DNA of 43,846 nucleotides. It comes from Bdellovibrio sp. (lineage in GTDB: Bacteria; Bdellovibrionota; UBA1018). The DNA is taken from assembly GCA_016185105.1 (NCBI GenBank), contig JACPOE010000002.1:1-43846 (forward strand), written 5' to 3'. Below are positions 30,604 through 39,600 of the stretch, piece after piece. The notes under the pieces are model-generated. The model searched no databases. It was not told the origin of the DNA and saw only the letters and a list, made by a program, of their open reading frames with translations. Made by a program: the position numbers and the translations under genes. Numbering within the stretch: position 1 is the first letter of the stretch; each line of letters begins with the position of its first letter.

Positions 30604-32229
30604 TTATTCTCCTAAGGATCTAGGTTCCAAACAGGCAGCCGGGTCAAAGTAAACAAGATTGGTAAAATCCCGGCCATAATAGGCCGCCAACTGCTGAGGT
30701 CTAGGGTTTGGGCAAAGTGTGTAGACCTTCCCGTGAGTTTTACGAACCCGAATCCGCTCTAAATCGACCGGATTAGAGGCATCCTGAGGCTCGCCCCAAT
30801 GCCAAAGCTCAGTCCACCTTTTTCCAATAATATCTATGATTTCGGCATAGTTTTCAGTTCGATAGGCGGCCAAAACCTTTTCCCGGTTTCCGAGCATCCA
30901 GGACAGATCGCCGGTCAAGGTAACAGCCTGAATGACAAAGAGGATCCCAAGCCACCTCTGTGCCTTAATAGGGAGAGCCCCTAGCAAAGCTGCCGCCCAA
31001 AGGTAAAACACCGCTAAGACCCAAAGGTTATATCTTAGAACCCAATGCCCACTACTCAGCAAAAAAGCTAAAAACAGTTCGGGAATAAAAAGAATACCTA
31101 CGGCCTTTCGGAGGCTTAACTTCCCCCTTAGACCACCCGCGAGAACGGTGCCTAGCCCCACCCATACGACAGCCCCCTGAAGAACCCCAATCGCCCCTCG
31201 AAGCATGTCCCACCGGGCCGGAAACTCGAGTTCGAAAAAGGCACGAATCCACCTTAGGTAGATCGGATCACTCGCCCACGGTACTCCGGCGACAAACTCT
31301 GAGGGCTTGAACAGGCCCGGAAAAATCCTCAACCCAAACGGAGCAAAGGTAAATGGATAGAGCGGATTTCCAAAAACGAAAAAATTAGAAAGAAGGGTAA
31401 CACCTAGAGTTGCAGACCCATAAAACCCAACCCAAAAGGGAATCTCTCGATATCGAATGACCCAGCTAGCAACAAGAACCACAGCCGGTACCCCTGCCGA
31501 AAGCTTAGAGCCAACAAAGAAAGCCAAGGCCAACGCGAAACTTCGTTGCTCTCTCCGAACCAAGGCAGCACAGGCGAGAATACCAAACGCAGCCACAAAG
31601 TGATCGATGTAGAGGGAAGACGCCTGCTTAATCACGATCGGTGTCGTAAACCAAAGGATCATCACCCACCGCGTAGAGACCCGAAAGTGCCTAGACAATT
31701 CCCAAAATCCAGCTGCTCCAAGAAAAAGAGGAATCAGTCCTAGGAGCAGATACTCATGGCTCTTAAAGTGGAGAATCCAAAAAAGGTAGAGCGACTCCAC
31801 AAGCTTGGGAAACCCTTGAACGGCATAATAAGGATCCTCTAGCCGCCCCCACTGTTTAAACTGCACCGCTTGCAAAATAGCTGGGAGGTGATAATCCAAG
31901 CCATCCCAATCAATCGGTTCCAATATCCCTGCGTAAAAGACAGCAGTGAGAAGGGCAATTCCCACAGGGCCTAACACTATCCAATCCCGCTTTTTCACCC
32001 AATCAACTGCTGTTTTAGCAACGTTTTTGGCTTTGACCCGTTTCTGAACAGAAAAATGAAAAACCCAAAAACCGACGCTTAAAATATCAAAAAGGAGTGT
32101 TGGCACCCAGCCTAACCCTCCAGGGAGACGTCCGACCGAATTCACCCACAACCACCAGACCAACCATTGGGATAAAAATGCATTCGAAAGTGTCGATCCG
32201 ATTTTTTGCTCCCTTATTGATTCAGCCAT
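30604..32229 (-). CDS. GT-C-type integral membrane glycosyltransferase
   Basis: 541 residues, about 11-12 hydrophobic segments, with soluble sequence at the C-terminus. The first large periplasmic loop contains PIDWDGLDYHLPAI and later EDPYYAVQGFPKLVESLY, the arrangement of acidic residues typical of GT-C enzymes (dolichyl-phosphate-mannose mannosyltransferase and ArnT-like), which use polyprenyl-phosphate sugars. It overlaps the GT9 gene by 8 bases. Together with that gene and the HAD-UbiA fusion it suggests decoration of an envelope glycan with a sugar from a polyprenyl-phosphate donor. The specific sugar is unknown. Confidence 0.68.
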   Translation of the reverse strand: MAESIREQKIGSTLSNAFLSQWLVWWLWVNSVGRLPGGLGWVPTLLFDILSVGFWVFHFSVQKRVKAKNVAKTAVDWVKKRDWIVLGPVGIALLTAVFYAGILEPIDWDGLDYHLPAILQAVQFKQWGRLEDPYYAVQGFPKLVESLYLFWILHFKSHEYLLLGLIPLFLGAAGFWELSRHFRVSTRWVMILWFTTPIVIKQASSLYIDHFVAAFGILACAALVRREQRSFALALAFFVGSKLSAGVPAVVLVASWVIRYREIPFWVGFYGSATLGVTLLSNFFVFGNPLYPFTFAPFGLRIFPGLFKPSEFVAGVPWASDPIYLRWIRAFFELEFPARWDMLRGAIGVLQGAVVWVGLGTVLAGGLRGKLSLRKAVGILFIPELFLAFLLSSGHWVLRYNLWVLAVFYLWAAALLGALPIKAQRWLGILFVIQAVTLTGDLSWMLGNREKVLAAYRTENYAEIIDIIGKRWTELWHWGEPQDASNPVDLERIRVRKTHGKVYTLCPNPRPQQLAAYYGRDFTNLVYFDPAACLEPRSLGE

Positions 32230-33250
32230 TAGAAATAAATACCTCTGAATTCAGATCTAACTTCTTACACTCAAAATGAAAATCACAGGGAGGCACCTGA
32301 CCAAACAAAGTACAAGGTTGACACTTCAGATCAGTCCGAACCATGACAGCACTTCCCTTGCCCAGTGGTGCCCACTTTGAGGCTCTGCCTGCTGTAAAAA
32401 TCACATTCGAAGGAACACCGAAGTAGCTAGCAATATGAACCATCCCACCATCGACTGTAATGAGTTTTGGACTGATCGCAATCTGTGCACAGAGGTCCGA
32501 AAAAGACCCTGAAAAAATCTCACAACGATCTTCGAACTCTTTTGCTAAATCACGAACAAACAGAGTGTCTTGGGGCGAGCCCGATAAAATAAACTTTCCC
32601 TGGGAACAGGTTTTTAAAACTAAGGTTTTCCAAAACTTCAAATCAAACTGTCTTGATTCTGCCTGAAGTCCAGCGACGGCAACGACTGGAACCCCTGTCG
32701 CCCCCTGGGTCCGCTCGGTCCACTTCTTGGAAATCCAAGGCTTAGAAAAACCAGCTGCCACCAAGTGACCAAACGCATCTGATTCCCTTTCCTCGAACGC
32801 GTCATATCGCACTTTTTCATCTGCAAACCTAGCGCCTCGGTTCGTAGAAAAACAAACCACTCGGCCACCTTTCTTTCGTGCAGCCAAAGCAAAAGCTTGG
32901 GATAAGCCAAAAAACTGCTCGGTATTCAAAACTAGGTCAAAGCGACCTAAAATCTTAAATAACACCTGAATAGGTGAGCTGTCGTAGCAGTGGTAGTTCA
33001 AACCCAAATAACGCGCCCAAACCTCCGACCGTTTTTCGATAAGCCAGGTCACCTGGTCCATCGAAATTCCAAGCTCGCGAAACGCAAGGGTCAACAAAAC
33101 AAGATCGCCCATTCCACCAGGGCGAATCACCAATGTCGTGCTTCCCGTCAACGGAGCGGGCCACAATAGAACCGCAAGGAGACGGCCTACCCACGCTGCC
33201 GGCCACCAACCCAGGCGATCTAATCTTTTGAGGAGTGACCCTGAACTCAA
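32222..33250 (-). CDS. Glycosyltransferase family 9 (heptosyltransferase-like)
   Basis: 342 residues. The N-terminal domain has TTLVIRPGGMGDLVLLTLAFREL, the characteristic GGxGD loop of GT9 (heptosyltransferases WaaC/WaaF/WaaQ). The C-terminal domain has KLITVDGGMVHIASYFGVPSNVIF, the donor-binding strand, and a Cys-rich end (CQPCTLFGQVPPCDFHFECKK). GT9 enzymes add ADP-heptose to lipopolysaccharide core. The N-terminal ~20 residues are hydrophobic and may associate with the membrane. It sits 4 bases after the HAD-UbiA gene. Confidence 0.85.
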   Translation of the reverse strand: MSSGSLLKRLDRLGWWPAAWVGRLLAVLLWPAPLTGSTTLVIRPGGMGDLVLLTLAFRELGISMDQVTWLIEKRSEVWARYLGLNYHCYDSSPIQVLFKILGRFDLVLNTEQFFGLSQAFALAARKKGGRVVCFSTNRGARFADEKVRYDAFEERESDAFGHLVAAGFSKPWISKKWTERTQGATGVPVVAVAGLQAESRQFDLKFWKTLVLKTCSQGKFILSGSPQDTLFVRDLAKEFEDRCEIFSGSFSDLCAQIAISPKLITVDGGMVHIASYFGVPSNVIFTAGRASKWAPLGKGSAVMVRTDLKCQPCTLFGQVPPCDFHFECKKLDLNSEVFISNG

Positions 33251-33254
33251 AACG

Positions 33255-34685
33255 CTAATCCCCCCTCAAAAAAGGACCACCCGCAAAAAGGAGAATGATC
33301 AAAAACGCCAAGCCAATTCCGTAGGACACCCTGTCTTTCAATGCGAAAACGACCGGATCTTCCAACATTTCCCCTCTTGCAGCCAGGAACCAAATTCGAC
33401 TGATCCAAAAAAATAAAAGAGGGACCCCAATTCCAAGATAGCCGCTACGAGGATATTGGGCCGCGACACTAGGGGCAAAAATAAAGAGAGAAAACACCAG
33501 AACCGAGATTAGCCCAGAGCCGATTCCCAACGTAAAAACGGTCTGCTTGTCTTCAGGGCGATAACCCCTGCCAGGGAGGTTGGCATAGTTTCTTAGCTCG
33601 GTGTACCGCTTCACGAAAGCCAAGCTGAAAAAAAAGAAAAATGAAAACACAAAGAGCCACTCGGAAATCGCAACAGAGGCCGCGGCTCCGCCCCCAAAAA
33701 CCCGGCAAGAATAAAGCAAGGCAAGGAGCACAACATCCAATAGTGCGTATTTCTTTAACCAAAAACTGTAGAGACATGTGAGAGCAAAATATCCGGCTAG
33801 GACTAACAAAAAAGATTCGGGTAAAACGGCACAAAGAATAAAACCACCGACCAAAAAAAGAGCCGCCAGAATGAGACCCTGTTCAATTGCAATATCGCCG
33901 TTTGCAAACGGACGATTCTTCTTAGTCTCGTGAGAGCGGTCAGATTCAATATCAGAAAGGTCATTTAAAATATAAATCCCGCTAGCGACAAAAGAAAACG
34001 CAATAGCCCCCAGAAGGCCCATCAGAAGAGCCTCACCATCTAAGAGCAAATGAGCTCCTAGGATCGGTAAGAAAACTAAAAGATTCTTGGACCATTGGTG
34101 AAGTCGGATAGCTCTGATAAACACGTTCCGCGGCACGGGAGGATCTCGAAAAATCAGTACCTGGTCAGCAATCCTATTTTCAAGGAGGCGCTCCACCTTC
34201 TCCTTGTTAGGATTCACAACCCCTACGCGAGCGCAATCCTTCCAAACTTGAAAATCCGCCTCAGAATCGCCCCAGTAAAGAAATGGTCGTTCTCCGATAA
34301 ATGCTCGAATGGCGTGGGCCTTTGCGGCACCCTTAACGTTTTGGGTTCGAGTCGCAATCACATCATCAAAAATTTGAAGATGCTGTGCAACCGCATCCGC
34401 CGTAATTTGATGAGAAGCCGTGCACAAAACGAGGCGATGTCCTTTCGCCTTTGACTCTTTTAAGAGGTCTATCAACTTCCAGCGATAAGGCAAAAGGGCA
34501 ACATTAATCTTAGCCTGTTTACAAACCTGCTCCTTGAAGGGACCCAATCCCTTCTTAAAAAAAAGAAGGATAGCCAATAGAGCGCGAACCGGTTTGACAC
34601 GTAGAAACTTGATAACCCCTTCTACGCCCGTGTCGGTACGAACCAGGGTGTGGTCCAAATCAACAACCCATATTTCATTTTCCAT
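33255..34685 (-). CDS. HAD phosphatase-UbiA prenyltransferase fusion (DPPR synthase-like)
   Basis: 476 residues from ATG 34685, which lies inside the truA 3' end; an upstream in-frame start at 34784 would add 33 residues with no domain. Residues ~1-200 are a HAD phosphatase: VVDLDHTLV (motif I, DxDxT), LCTAS (motif II) and WGDSEADFQVW (motif IV). Residues ~210-476 are a UbiA prenyltransferase with LHQWSKNLLVFLP, NDLSDIESDRSHETKKNRPF (NDxxDxxxD) and KRYTELRNY, the subfamily that includes decaprenyl-phosphate phosphoribosyltransferase. The fusion could join a phosphoribosyl group to a polyprenyl phosphate and then remove the 5'-phosphate, giving a lipid-linked ribose or arabinose donor. That would fit the GT-C gene two genes downstream. 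Confidence 0.85.
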   Translation of the reverse strand: MENEIWVVDLDHTLVRTDTGVEGVIKFLRVKPVRALLAILLFFKKGLGPFKEQVCKQAKINVALLPYRWKLIDLLKESKAKGHRLVLCTASHQITADAVAQHLQIFDDVIATRTQNVKGAAKAHAIRAFIGERPFLYWGDSEADFQVWKDCARVGVVNPNKEKVERLLENRIADQVLIFRDPPVPRNVFIRAIRLHQWSKNLLVFLPILGAHLLLDGEALLMGLLGAIAFSFVASGIYILNDLSDIESDRSHETKKNRPFANGDIAIEQGLILAALFLVGGFILCAVLPESFLLVLAGYFALTCLYSFWLKKYALLDVVLLALLYSCRVFGGGAAASVAISEWLFVFSFFFFFSLAFVKRYTELRNYANLPGRGYRPEDKQTVFTLGIGSGLISVLVFSLFIFAPSVAAQYPRSGYLGIGVPLLFFWISRIWFLAARGEMLEDPVVFALKDRVSYGIGLAFLIILLFAGGPFLRGD

Positions 34686-35520
34686 CGAGCTTACCTTCCC
34701 CCGGGTTATCCCATAAACCCACGTTTTCCGGATACCAGACTTTCTCCAACCACAGAGCTCGCGCCGGTGCCGTAGGACCAACACTCTTTCGATCCAGGCT
34801 ATCCAAAATGAGTTTAAAATCCTTAGCAGGGCGCCGCCCCTCGCCTACCTGCAAAAGCGTCCCTGCAATTCCACGCACCATTTGTTTTAGAAATCCGGAT
34901 CCTATCACTCTCACTCTAACCAGGCCAAAAGGGGTTGCCAAGGAGGGAGGGAAGCCTGGGCTCAAAAAAGCGACCTCGGTTTCCAAAATGGAGCGGACCG
35001 TCGGACCTGGCTTTGCCCCCGCAGCCTGAAAGGCCTTGAAATCATGTTCGCCCTCCAGATAGCGCAACCCTTCCCTCATAGCGTCCAAATCAAGTTTTTT
35101 TGAGATCCACCATGTATAGGGTTCTAAATGAGGAAGTGCACATGGCCCTTGTTGAAAATAGTACGAATACTGCTTTTTGATCGCACTCTTTTGTGCATGA
35201 AAGTCCAAGGGAACCGACTTCACCTGGACAATTCGAATGGTTCTAGGAAGTATCCCATTTAAACCGCGTTGGAGGACCCGTTCATCCCAGTCCCGGTCAT
35301 CAATAATGAAATGCGCAACCTGTCCAGCAGCATGAACTCCGGAATCAGTTCGTCCACTGCCGATTACCCGAATCTGTTGCCCGGTCATTTTCAGCAGAGC
35401 CATTTCTAAAGTCGTCTGAATACTGGGAAGCAAGTCTTTTTGTTTTTGGGTCTGCCACCCACAAAAAGAAGTTCCCGCGTAAGAAACCCAGGCCGCATAC
35501 TTTCGTTTAATTTTTTCCAT
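34675..35520 (-). CDS. truA: tRNA pseudouridine(38-40) synthase
   Basis: 281 residues from ATG 35520; upstream in-frame sequence (to 35598) overlaps the barrel gene and has no homology. Hallmarks: WVSYAGTSFCGWQTQ at the N-terminus, catalytic Asp59 in GSGRTDSGVHAAGQVAHF, GEHDFKAFQAAG, and VIGSGFLKQMVRGIAGTLLQVGEG near the end. It converts U38-U40 in the tRNA anticodon arm to pseudouridine. It begins 5 bases after the barrel gene and its stop overlaps the next start. Confidence 0.96.
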   Translation of the reverse strand: MEKIKRKYAAWVSYAGTSFCGWQTQKQKDLLPSIQTTLEMALLKMTGQQIRVIGSGRTDSGVHAAGQVAHFIIDDRDWDERVLQRGLNGILPRTIRIVQVKSVPLDFHAQKSAIKKQYSYYFQQGPCALPHLEPYTWWISKKLDLDAMREGLRYLEGEHDFKAFQAAGAKPGPTVRSILETEVAFLSPGFPPSLATPFGLVRVRVIGSGFLKQMVRGIAGTLLQVGEGRRPAKDFKLILDSLDRKSVGPTAPARALWLEKVWYPENVGLWDNPGEGKLDGK

Positions 35521-35525
35521 GGAAA

Positions 35526-36518
35526 TCAAAACTCTAATGAAAGACCAACTGTTAGTGCCGAACCAGCAAATGAAAAATCCCCTGGAAACGGAAGCCATCT
35601 TGAATAATCAACGTTTAAATAGAGATGGTGAACACCGTGAAGGGAATACAAATCAAAGGTACCAGTCTTTTCCATCCAATCCAGCAGAACAGAAACTCCG
35701 ACAGTTCCCATCATCGAAAACGAGTATGCTCGCTTATTAGAAGCGTCATCTATGCGTGCCTCATAATAAGCAATCGCAGTAGGACCCACGATGATAAATT
35801 GCCGTAAAAGGCGAAATAAATTGAAACGATAAGAGACACCCACCGTTACGGGAAGAACATAGAGAGTGAATGCAGTCGAGGAAGACTGGGAAAACGTCCC
35901 GCCCCCTGGCTTAGGGATGGAATAGGAAAACTGACCGAGCCCGCGATAATAGCCAAGCCCAAGCATTCCAAGGATTCCAAAACTCCCAAACCATTCACTA
36001 TGAAAGGGTTGGTATTCGTAGAAAAAAGCAAAATCTGGAGCATACTGAGAACCATAGACCGCACCAAAATCAGCACCCTGATACCCACGCGCCGCAGTGA
36101 TCTCCCGTGCCATTGCTACCCCGTAGCGAAGGCCAGCATGAAAATGAATGTCCCCTTTTTTTTTCGCTGAAAGTTCTGACTTACCATCCAAAACCGCTTG
36201 AATGGCACCTCCCTCAGGCTTGGGCTCTAACTTTATTTTTTCAACTTCTGTGTAACTTCGATCATCCCCCTCGACTCGGTCATCCTGAATGGCCTTTCGA
36301 ATCCTCTCAGTATACCCTCGGCTATCTTCCACTTCGGTAGTGTCGCTTCTTTTAATGCTTTCAATATAGCTCGGACCCTCGCCCGATTTTTTATCAAGGT
36401 CCTCACCCTGCTCCCGCATCTGGCGTTTAATCTCGTCGATGTAAGATGGGCTAGTAGAACTAGCTGCCGCATTCAAGTTGAATAGTCCCAAAACCAAGCA
36501 GAAGAGAAAGGTTTTCAA
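35526..36518 (-). CDS. Secreted/outer-membrane barrel candidate with SYxExI repeat head
   Basis: 330 residues with a signal peptide (MKTFLFCLVLGLFNLNAAAS). Residues ~22-105 hold four spaced copies of a short motif: SPSYIDEIKR, GPSYIESIKR, SRGYTERIRK and DRSYTEVEKI, about 20-25 residues apart in charged sequence. From ~125 on, alternating strands with aromatic residues (FHAGLRYGVAM, YGSQYAPDFAFFYEYQPF, ...) end in ALTVGLSLEF, a C-terminal Phe typical of barrels. A run of nine A in the coding strand encodes Lys-Lys-Lys before the barrel. It overlaps the 'CFIATAA' gene by ATGA. Function unknown. Confidence 0.7.
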   Translation of the reverse strand: MKTFLFCLVLGLFNLNAAASSTSPSYIDEIKRQMREQGEDLDKKSGEGPSYIESIKRSDTTEVEDSRGYTERIRKAIQDDRVEGDDRSYTEVEKIKLEPKPEGGAIQAVLDGKSELSAKKKGDIHFHAGLRYGVAMAREITAARGYQGADFGAVYGSQYAPDFAFFYEYQPFHSEWFGSFGILGMLGLGYYRGLGQFSYSIPKPGGGTFSQSSSTAFTLYVLPVTVGVSYRFNLFRLLRQFIIVGPTAIAYYEARIDDASNKRAYSFSMMGTVGVSVLLDWMEKTGTFDLYSLHGVHHLYLNVDYSRWLPFPGDFSFAGSALTVGLSLEF

Positions 36519-37999
36519 TCAGCACCTCGCAGAGAAACCGATCGAGCTTTAGCAACTTGAACTAGCCCTACGACCAGCACTCCGACAAAAAACCAGGTTA
36601 GCGTGAAAAGCGGGTGCAATAAAAGCCAAGCCATCGCCTGCAAAGGAATCATCCCAAAGAGCAAGGGAACTCGGAGGTAGGGTCTCTCCAAAATCCAATC
36701 CGCAGCCCCTTCAGACCAAGAATAGTACCAGGCGACAAAAAATTCTCCGGCCCTAAATTTTAAAAGAACTTCATCTCGGAAAACACGAAACAGTTGAACG
36801 GGTTTGGAGTCACTAGAACCAAACGCCGCAGTAGCAATAAAACACTTATTCTTGTCGATTAGTCCTGTAACGAAGGATGCGTAGACCGGACTCAGGGTAC
36901 ACGCCGGACTGGGTACAATGTAGACACCGGATTGATCCTGGATAAAAAACGCTAGTTGGTAAGCGTGAGGATCTCCGTTCGTAGAGTCTTTTAGATTTTT
37001 GATGGTAGTACGAGTGTTCGTAACTGCTTTCACAGTAAAATCATTCGCCGTTAAAAAGTCAGATCCCGTATTTGCAGCCCGACCTTCATTCCCCAAAACG
37101 ACAATAGTAGATATATCAGCCTGATTCCCACTTCGACTTAAAGTAAAAATCGGATTACTCTGCGAATCACGAGGATTGAAAATAATAGATCCTGTCGCCG
37201 GCTGATAGACGCCCTCCAAAGCAGTTGCAGAAGGACAGCTAAATGTAGCGGAGTCCGTCTGAAAAGTCAGGGCAACCGGGTTGGATAGAGTATCAACAGG
37301 TGTGCCTGTAGGAACCGCCGTCGGCGTTTGATTAGGGGCAATCGCAATATTCACTTTAAATTGCATTGACGACGGCGTGCTACCGCTGGGCTGGGTGAAC
37401 GTATTTGAGGTACAACCATTTGGGAGCTGGGTCCCAGCTGAAAGAGCGTCCGCACAAATAGTATTTAAATTAAAGTGAACAGTAACCACCGAGCGCGTAC
37501 TGGGATACGCGACCGCATAATATCGGTTCAAGGTATTGTTATACTGATTTTTTGCCAGACACCCACCGCTGCCGTCTGTCCCGTTGTCACAGCGTACCCC
37601 ATTTACACCTGCAATCGGAATCGGCTTGGTGGAGTCAGGCATTGCAGTAATGTAAATTGCGCCCCTTTGAGGGGCGTTAGCCGTAAAGAGTTTGTCCGTC
37701 GAGATCTGCAAAGCTATTTCATTGGTGAGATTGGGCGCATCTGAATCTTGAGTCTGATCCAAATCAAGCGGGGTAAAATCAATATAGTTACCCGTACCCG
37801 TCTTATCTCCGACATAATAATAGAGAGTTGAGTTCCCTCCGACTGAAGACGGAGAAATCGACCCTCCTTTTCCTGAATCCGGAGCCACTGTGATAGTCGC
37901 AAGCGACGCGGGAGCGAAAACTAGCAAAAAGCCGACGAGTGCCGCTCCAATGCCCTTAGTGTATCGCTTTAAGTAAAACTTCCGCCACCTGTATGGCAT
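36515..37999 (-). CDS. Exported protein with C-terminal 'CFIATAA' segment and membrane helices
   Basis: 494 residues. It has a signal or N-terminal helix (GIGAALVGFLLVFAPASLA), then a ~360-residue Thr/Ser/Asn-rich, beta-type extracytoplasmic region with several Cys. The end begins with NKCFIATAAFGSSDSKPVQLFRVFRDEVLL and is followed by two hydrophobic stretches (~440-485). The CFIATAA[YF]GS...LRxFRD pattern recurs at the C-termini of surface proteins in delta-type bacteria; I recall no proven function. The 5' end overlaps asd by 44 bases, and the 3' end is coupled to the barrel gene by ATGA, so the two may work together. Confidence 0.7.
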   Translation of the reverse strand: MPYRWRKFYLKRYTKGIGAALVGFLLVFAPASLATITVAPDSGKGGSISPSSVGGNSTLYYYVGDKTGTGNYIDFTPLDLDQTQDSDAPNLTNEIALQISTDKLFTANAPQRGAIYITAMPDSTKPIPIAGVNGVRCDNGTDGSGGCLAKNQYNNTLNRYYAVAYPSTRSVVTVHFNLNTICADALSAGTQLPNGCTSNTFTQPSGSTPSSMQFKVNIAIAPNQTPTAVPTGTPVDTLSNPVALTFQTDSATFSCPSATALEGVYQPATGSIIFNPRDSQSNPIFTLSRSGNQADISTIVVLGNEGRAANTGSDFLTANDFTVKAVTNTRTTIKNLKDSTNGDPHAYQLAFFIQDQSGVYIVPSPACTLSPVYASFVTGLIDKNKCFIATAAFGSSDSKPVQLFRVFRDEVLLKFRAGEFFVAWYYSWSEGAADWILERPYLRVPLLFGMIPLQAMAWLLLHPLFTLTWFFVGVLVVGLVQVAKARSVSLRGAD

Positions 38000-39026
38000 T
38001 TAAGGCAGCTCCTTTTCGTAGGTTATCAGCCACAATCCACAAATTCAGGCCCGAGCCCAAGGTTGGATCTCTTCGAATCCTGCCAATATAAACAGCATCG
38101 TTTCCCGATGCCCCTTCAACTGGATCTCCTTCGAAGGTCATGCCCATGGGGTATATTTTATCTTGAGGACGGTCTTGCAAAATGACGCCTGCAGACTTTG
38201 AAAAAACTTCTCGAAGGTGGTCGGGATTGACCTGTTTTTCACATTCGACGTTAACCGTAAGTGCATGGCATGACAAAGTTGGAACTCGAACTGCCGTCAC
38301 CGAAATTTTCAGATCCGGAAGATCTAACATTTTCTGGGTTTCCTCTACGATCTTATGTTCCTCTCCAGTATATCCGTCCTCTTTAAATCCCCCAATATGC
38401 GGAATGCAATTAAATGCAATGCGGTGAGGAAAGATAGACGACCGGGCGGGACTTCCATTGAGGACCGCTTGAGTCTGATCCGTTAGTTCGGCCATAGCCA
38501 AAGTCCCAGCACCACTCGTGCTTTGGTAGGTGGAAACAACTACCCGACGAATCCCCCAAAGGTCTCGTATCGGCTTCAAAGCAACGGACAATGGCGCAGC
38601 TGAGCAGTTGGGACCAGTAAAGATTCGATCTCTAGGTTGCACCTGTTTCAGGCTTTTGAGCTTAGCGCCGACCAGTGAGCCATTCACTTCCGGAACTACG
38701 AGCGGAATATCCTTTTCCATTCGAAAGGCGGCGGAATTATCGACCACCCACGCGCCGGATTCAGCTGCTTGAGGTACCCATTCCTTAGAAATCGCATCCG
38801 AAGCATCAAAGAAGGCTAGATCAACGCCGTCAAAGCAGCCCTTTCTTAAAACCTGGCATGAGTAGGTCTTTCCGCCCCATTCCACTTTCTTCCCTTCAGA
38901 TCGAGAAGACGCAAACAGAACCAGGTCATTCACTGGGAAATTTCTCTTCTTTAGACTCAACAAGAGCTCATGACCCACTGCGCCAGTTGCACCTACGACC
39001 GCTACCTTCAATCCTTTTACTGACAT
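37956..39026 (-). CDS. asd: Aspartate-semialdehyde dehydrogenase
   Basis: 356 residues. It makes aspartate-semialdehyde from aspartyl phosphate with NADPH, the branch point to lysine, diaminopimelate, threonine and methionine. The Rossmann motif VAVVGATGAVG is at 8-18. The active-site Cys141 lies in FTGPNCSAAPL, followed by STYQSTSGAG, and the catalytic His region is VRVPTLSCHALTVNVE. AGGAGA precedes the ATG. It follows pssA by 26 bases. Its sequence is intact, in contrast to that neighbour. Confidence 0.96.
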   Translation of the reverse strand: MSVKGLKVAVVGATGAVGHELLLSLKKRNFPVNDLVLFASSRSEGKKVEWGGKTYSCQVLRKGCFDGVDLAFFDASDAISKEWVPQAAESGAWVVDNSAAFRMEKDIPLVVPEVNGSLVGAKLKSLKQVQPRDRIFTGPNCSAAPLSVALKPIRDLWGIRRVVVSTYQSTSGAGTLAMAELTDQTQAVLNGSPARSSIFPHRIAFNCIPHIGGFKEDGYTGEEHKIVEETQKMLDLPDLKISVTAVRVPTLSCHALTVNVECEKQVNPDHLREVFSKSAGVILQDRPQDKIYPMGMTFEGDPVEGASGNDAVYIGRIRRDPTLGSGLNLWIVADNLRKGAALNAIQVAEVLLKAIH

Positions 39027-39052
39027 TTAGTCTCCTGTTTTTAATTAAGAAT

Positions 39053-39563
39053 CTAATCGACCTTAACGTTCTCTGAGACCGACCTTCTAAAGAGGAGCCT
39101 GTAGAAATTCATAAGAATGCCAATCCCGATATAACTACTTAAGGTGATGAAAAGTGTAATTTCAGGCTTCATTGCGATCAGGGCCATACAAATCACACCT
39201 AGCATTAAATATCCAAAACTTGCTCGAGATCGCCAGTTAAAATCTTTAAAAGAATGGAAGCGAAAAGTGCTCACCATTAGGCCAGCGGCGGTCAAAAGGC
39301 TCCAAAGCCCATTTGTAAAACAAAATACTTGGAGCAAAACCGAAGGAAATCAGATCGGACAAGCTGTCGTACTCTACCCCGAACTGACTGGTGGCTTTGG
39401 CTAGCCTCGCAATTCGCCCATCTAGCATGTCAAAAATTCCGGCAGCAATAATCCAGTAAGATGCTGGAAGAAATTCCTGATGGATGGTGCAGATCACAGA
39501 AAAGAAGCCACAAAACATGTTGGCTGTCGTTATCAGGTTTGGAACGAGGTAGATTTTTCTCAT
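39053..39563 (-). pseudogene. pssA: CDP-diacylglycerol-serine O-phosphatidyltransferase, frameshifted with internal deletion
   Basis: From ATG 39563 the N-terminal half is a standard PssA: VPNLITTANMFCGFFSV, then the CDP-alcohol phosphotransferase motif DGRIARLAKATSQFGVEYDSLSD, then FGFAPSILFYKWALEPF. Around 39280-39300 the frame is lost. The reading continues in another frame from AAGLMVSTFRFHSF, which corresponds to the PIPAAAG region of PssA, and runs through the last helices to 39053. Typical PssA proteins have about 40-50 residues, including an ALRLARFN stretch, between these points; none of it is present. PssA makes phosphatidylserine, the precursor of phosphatidylethanolamine. Either this is a true lesion or the assembly dropped a segment. 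Confidence 0.8.
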
Positions 39564-39600
39564 TTGGCGCAGATTATACTCAAAAAAGCCCCAGACGCGA

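Noticed and set aside
39053-39337. Separate small membrane protein
   Set aside because: Its sequence is the C-terminal part of PssA read in another frame, not an independent gene.
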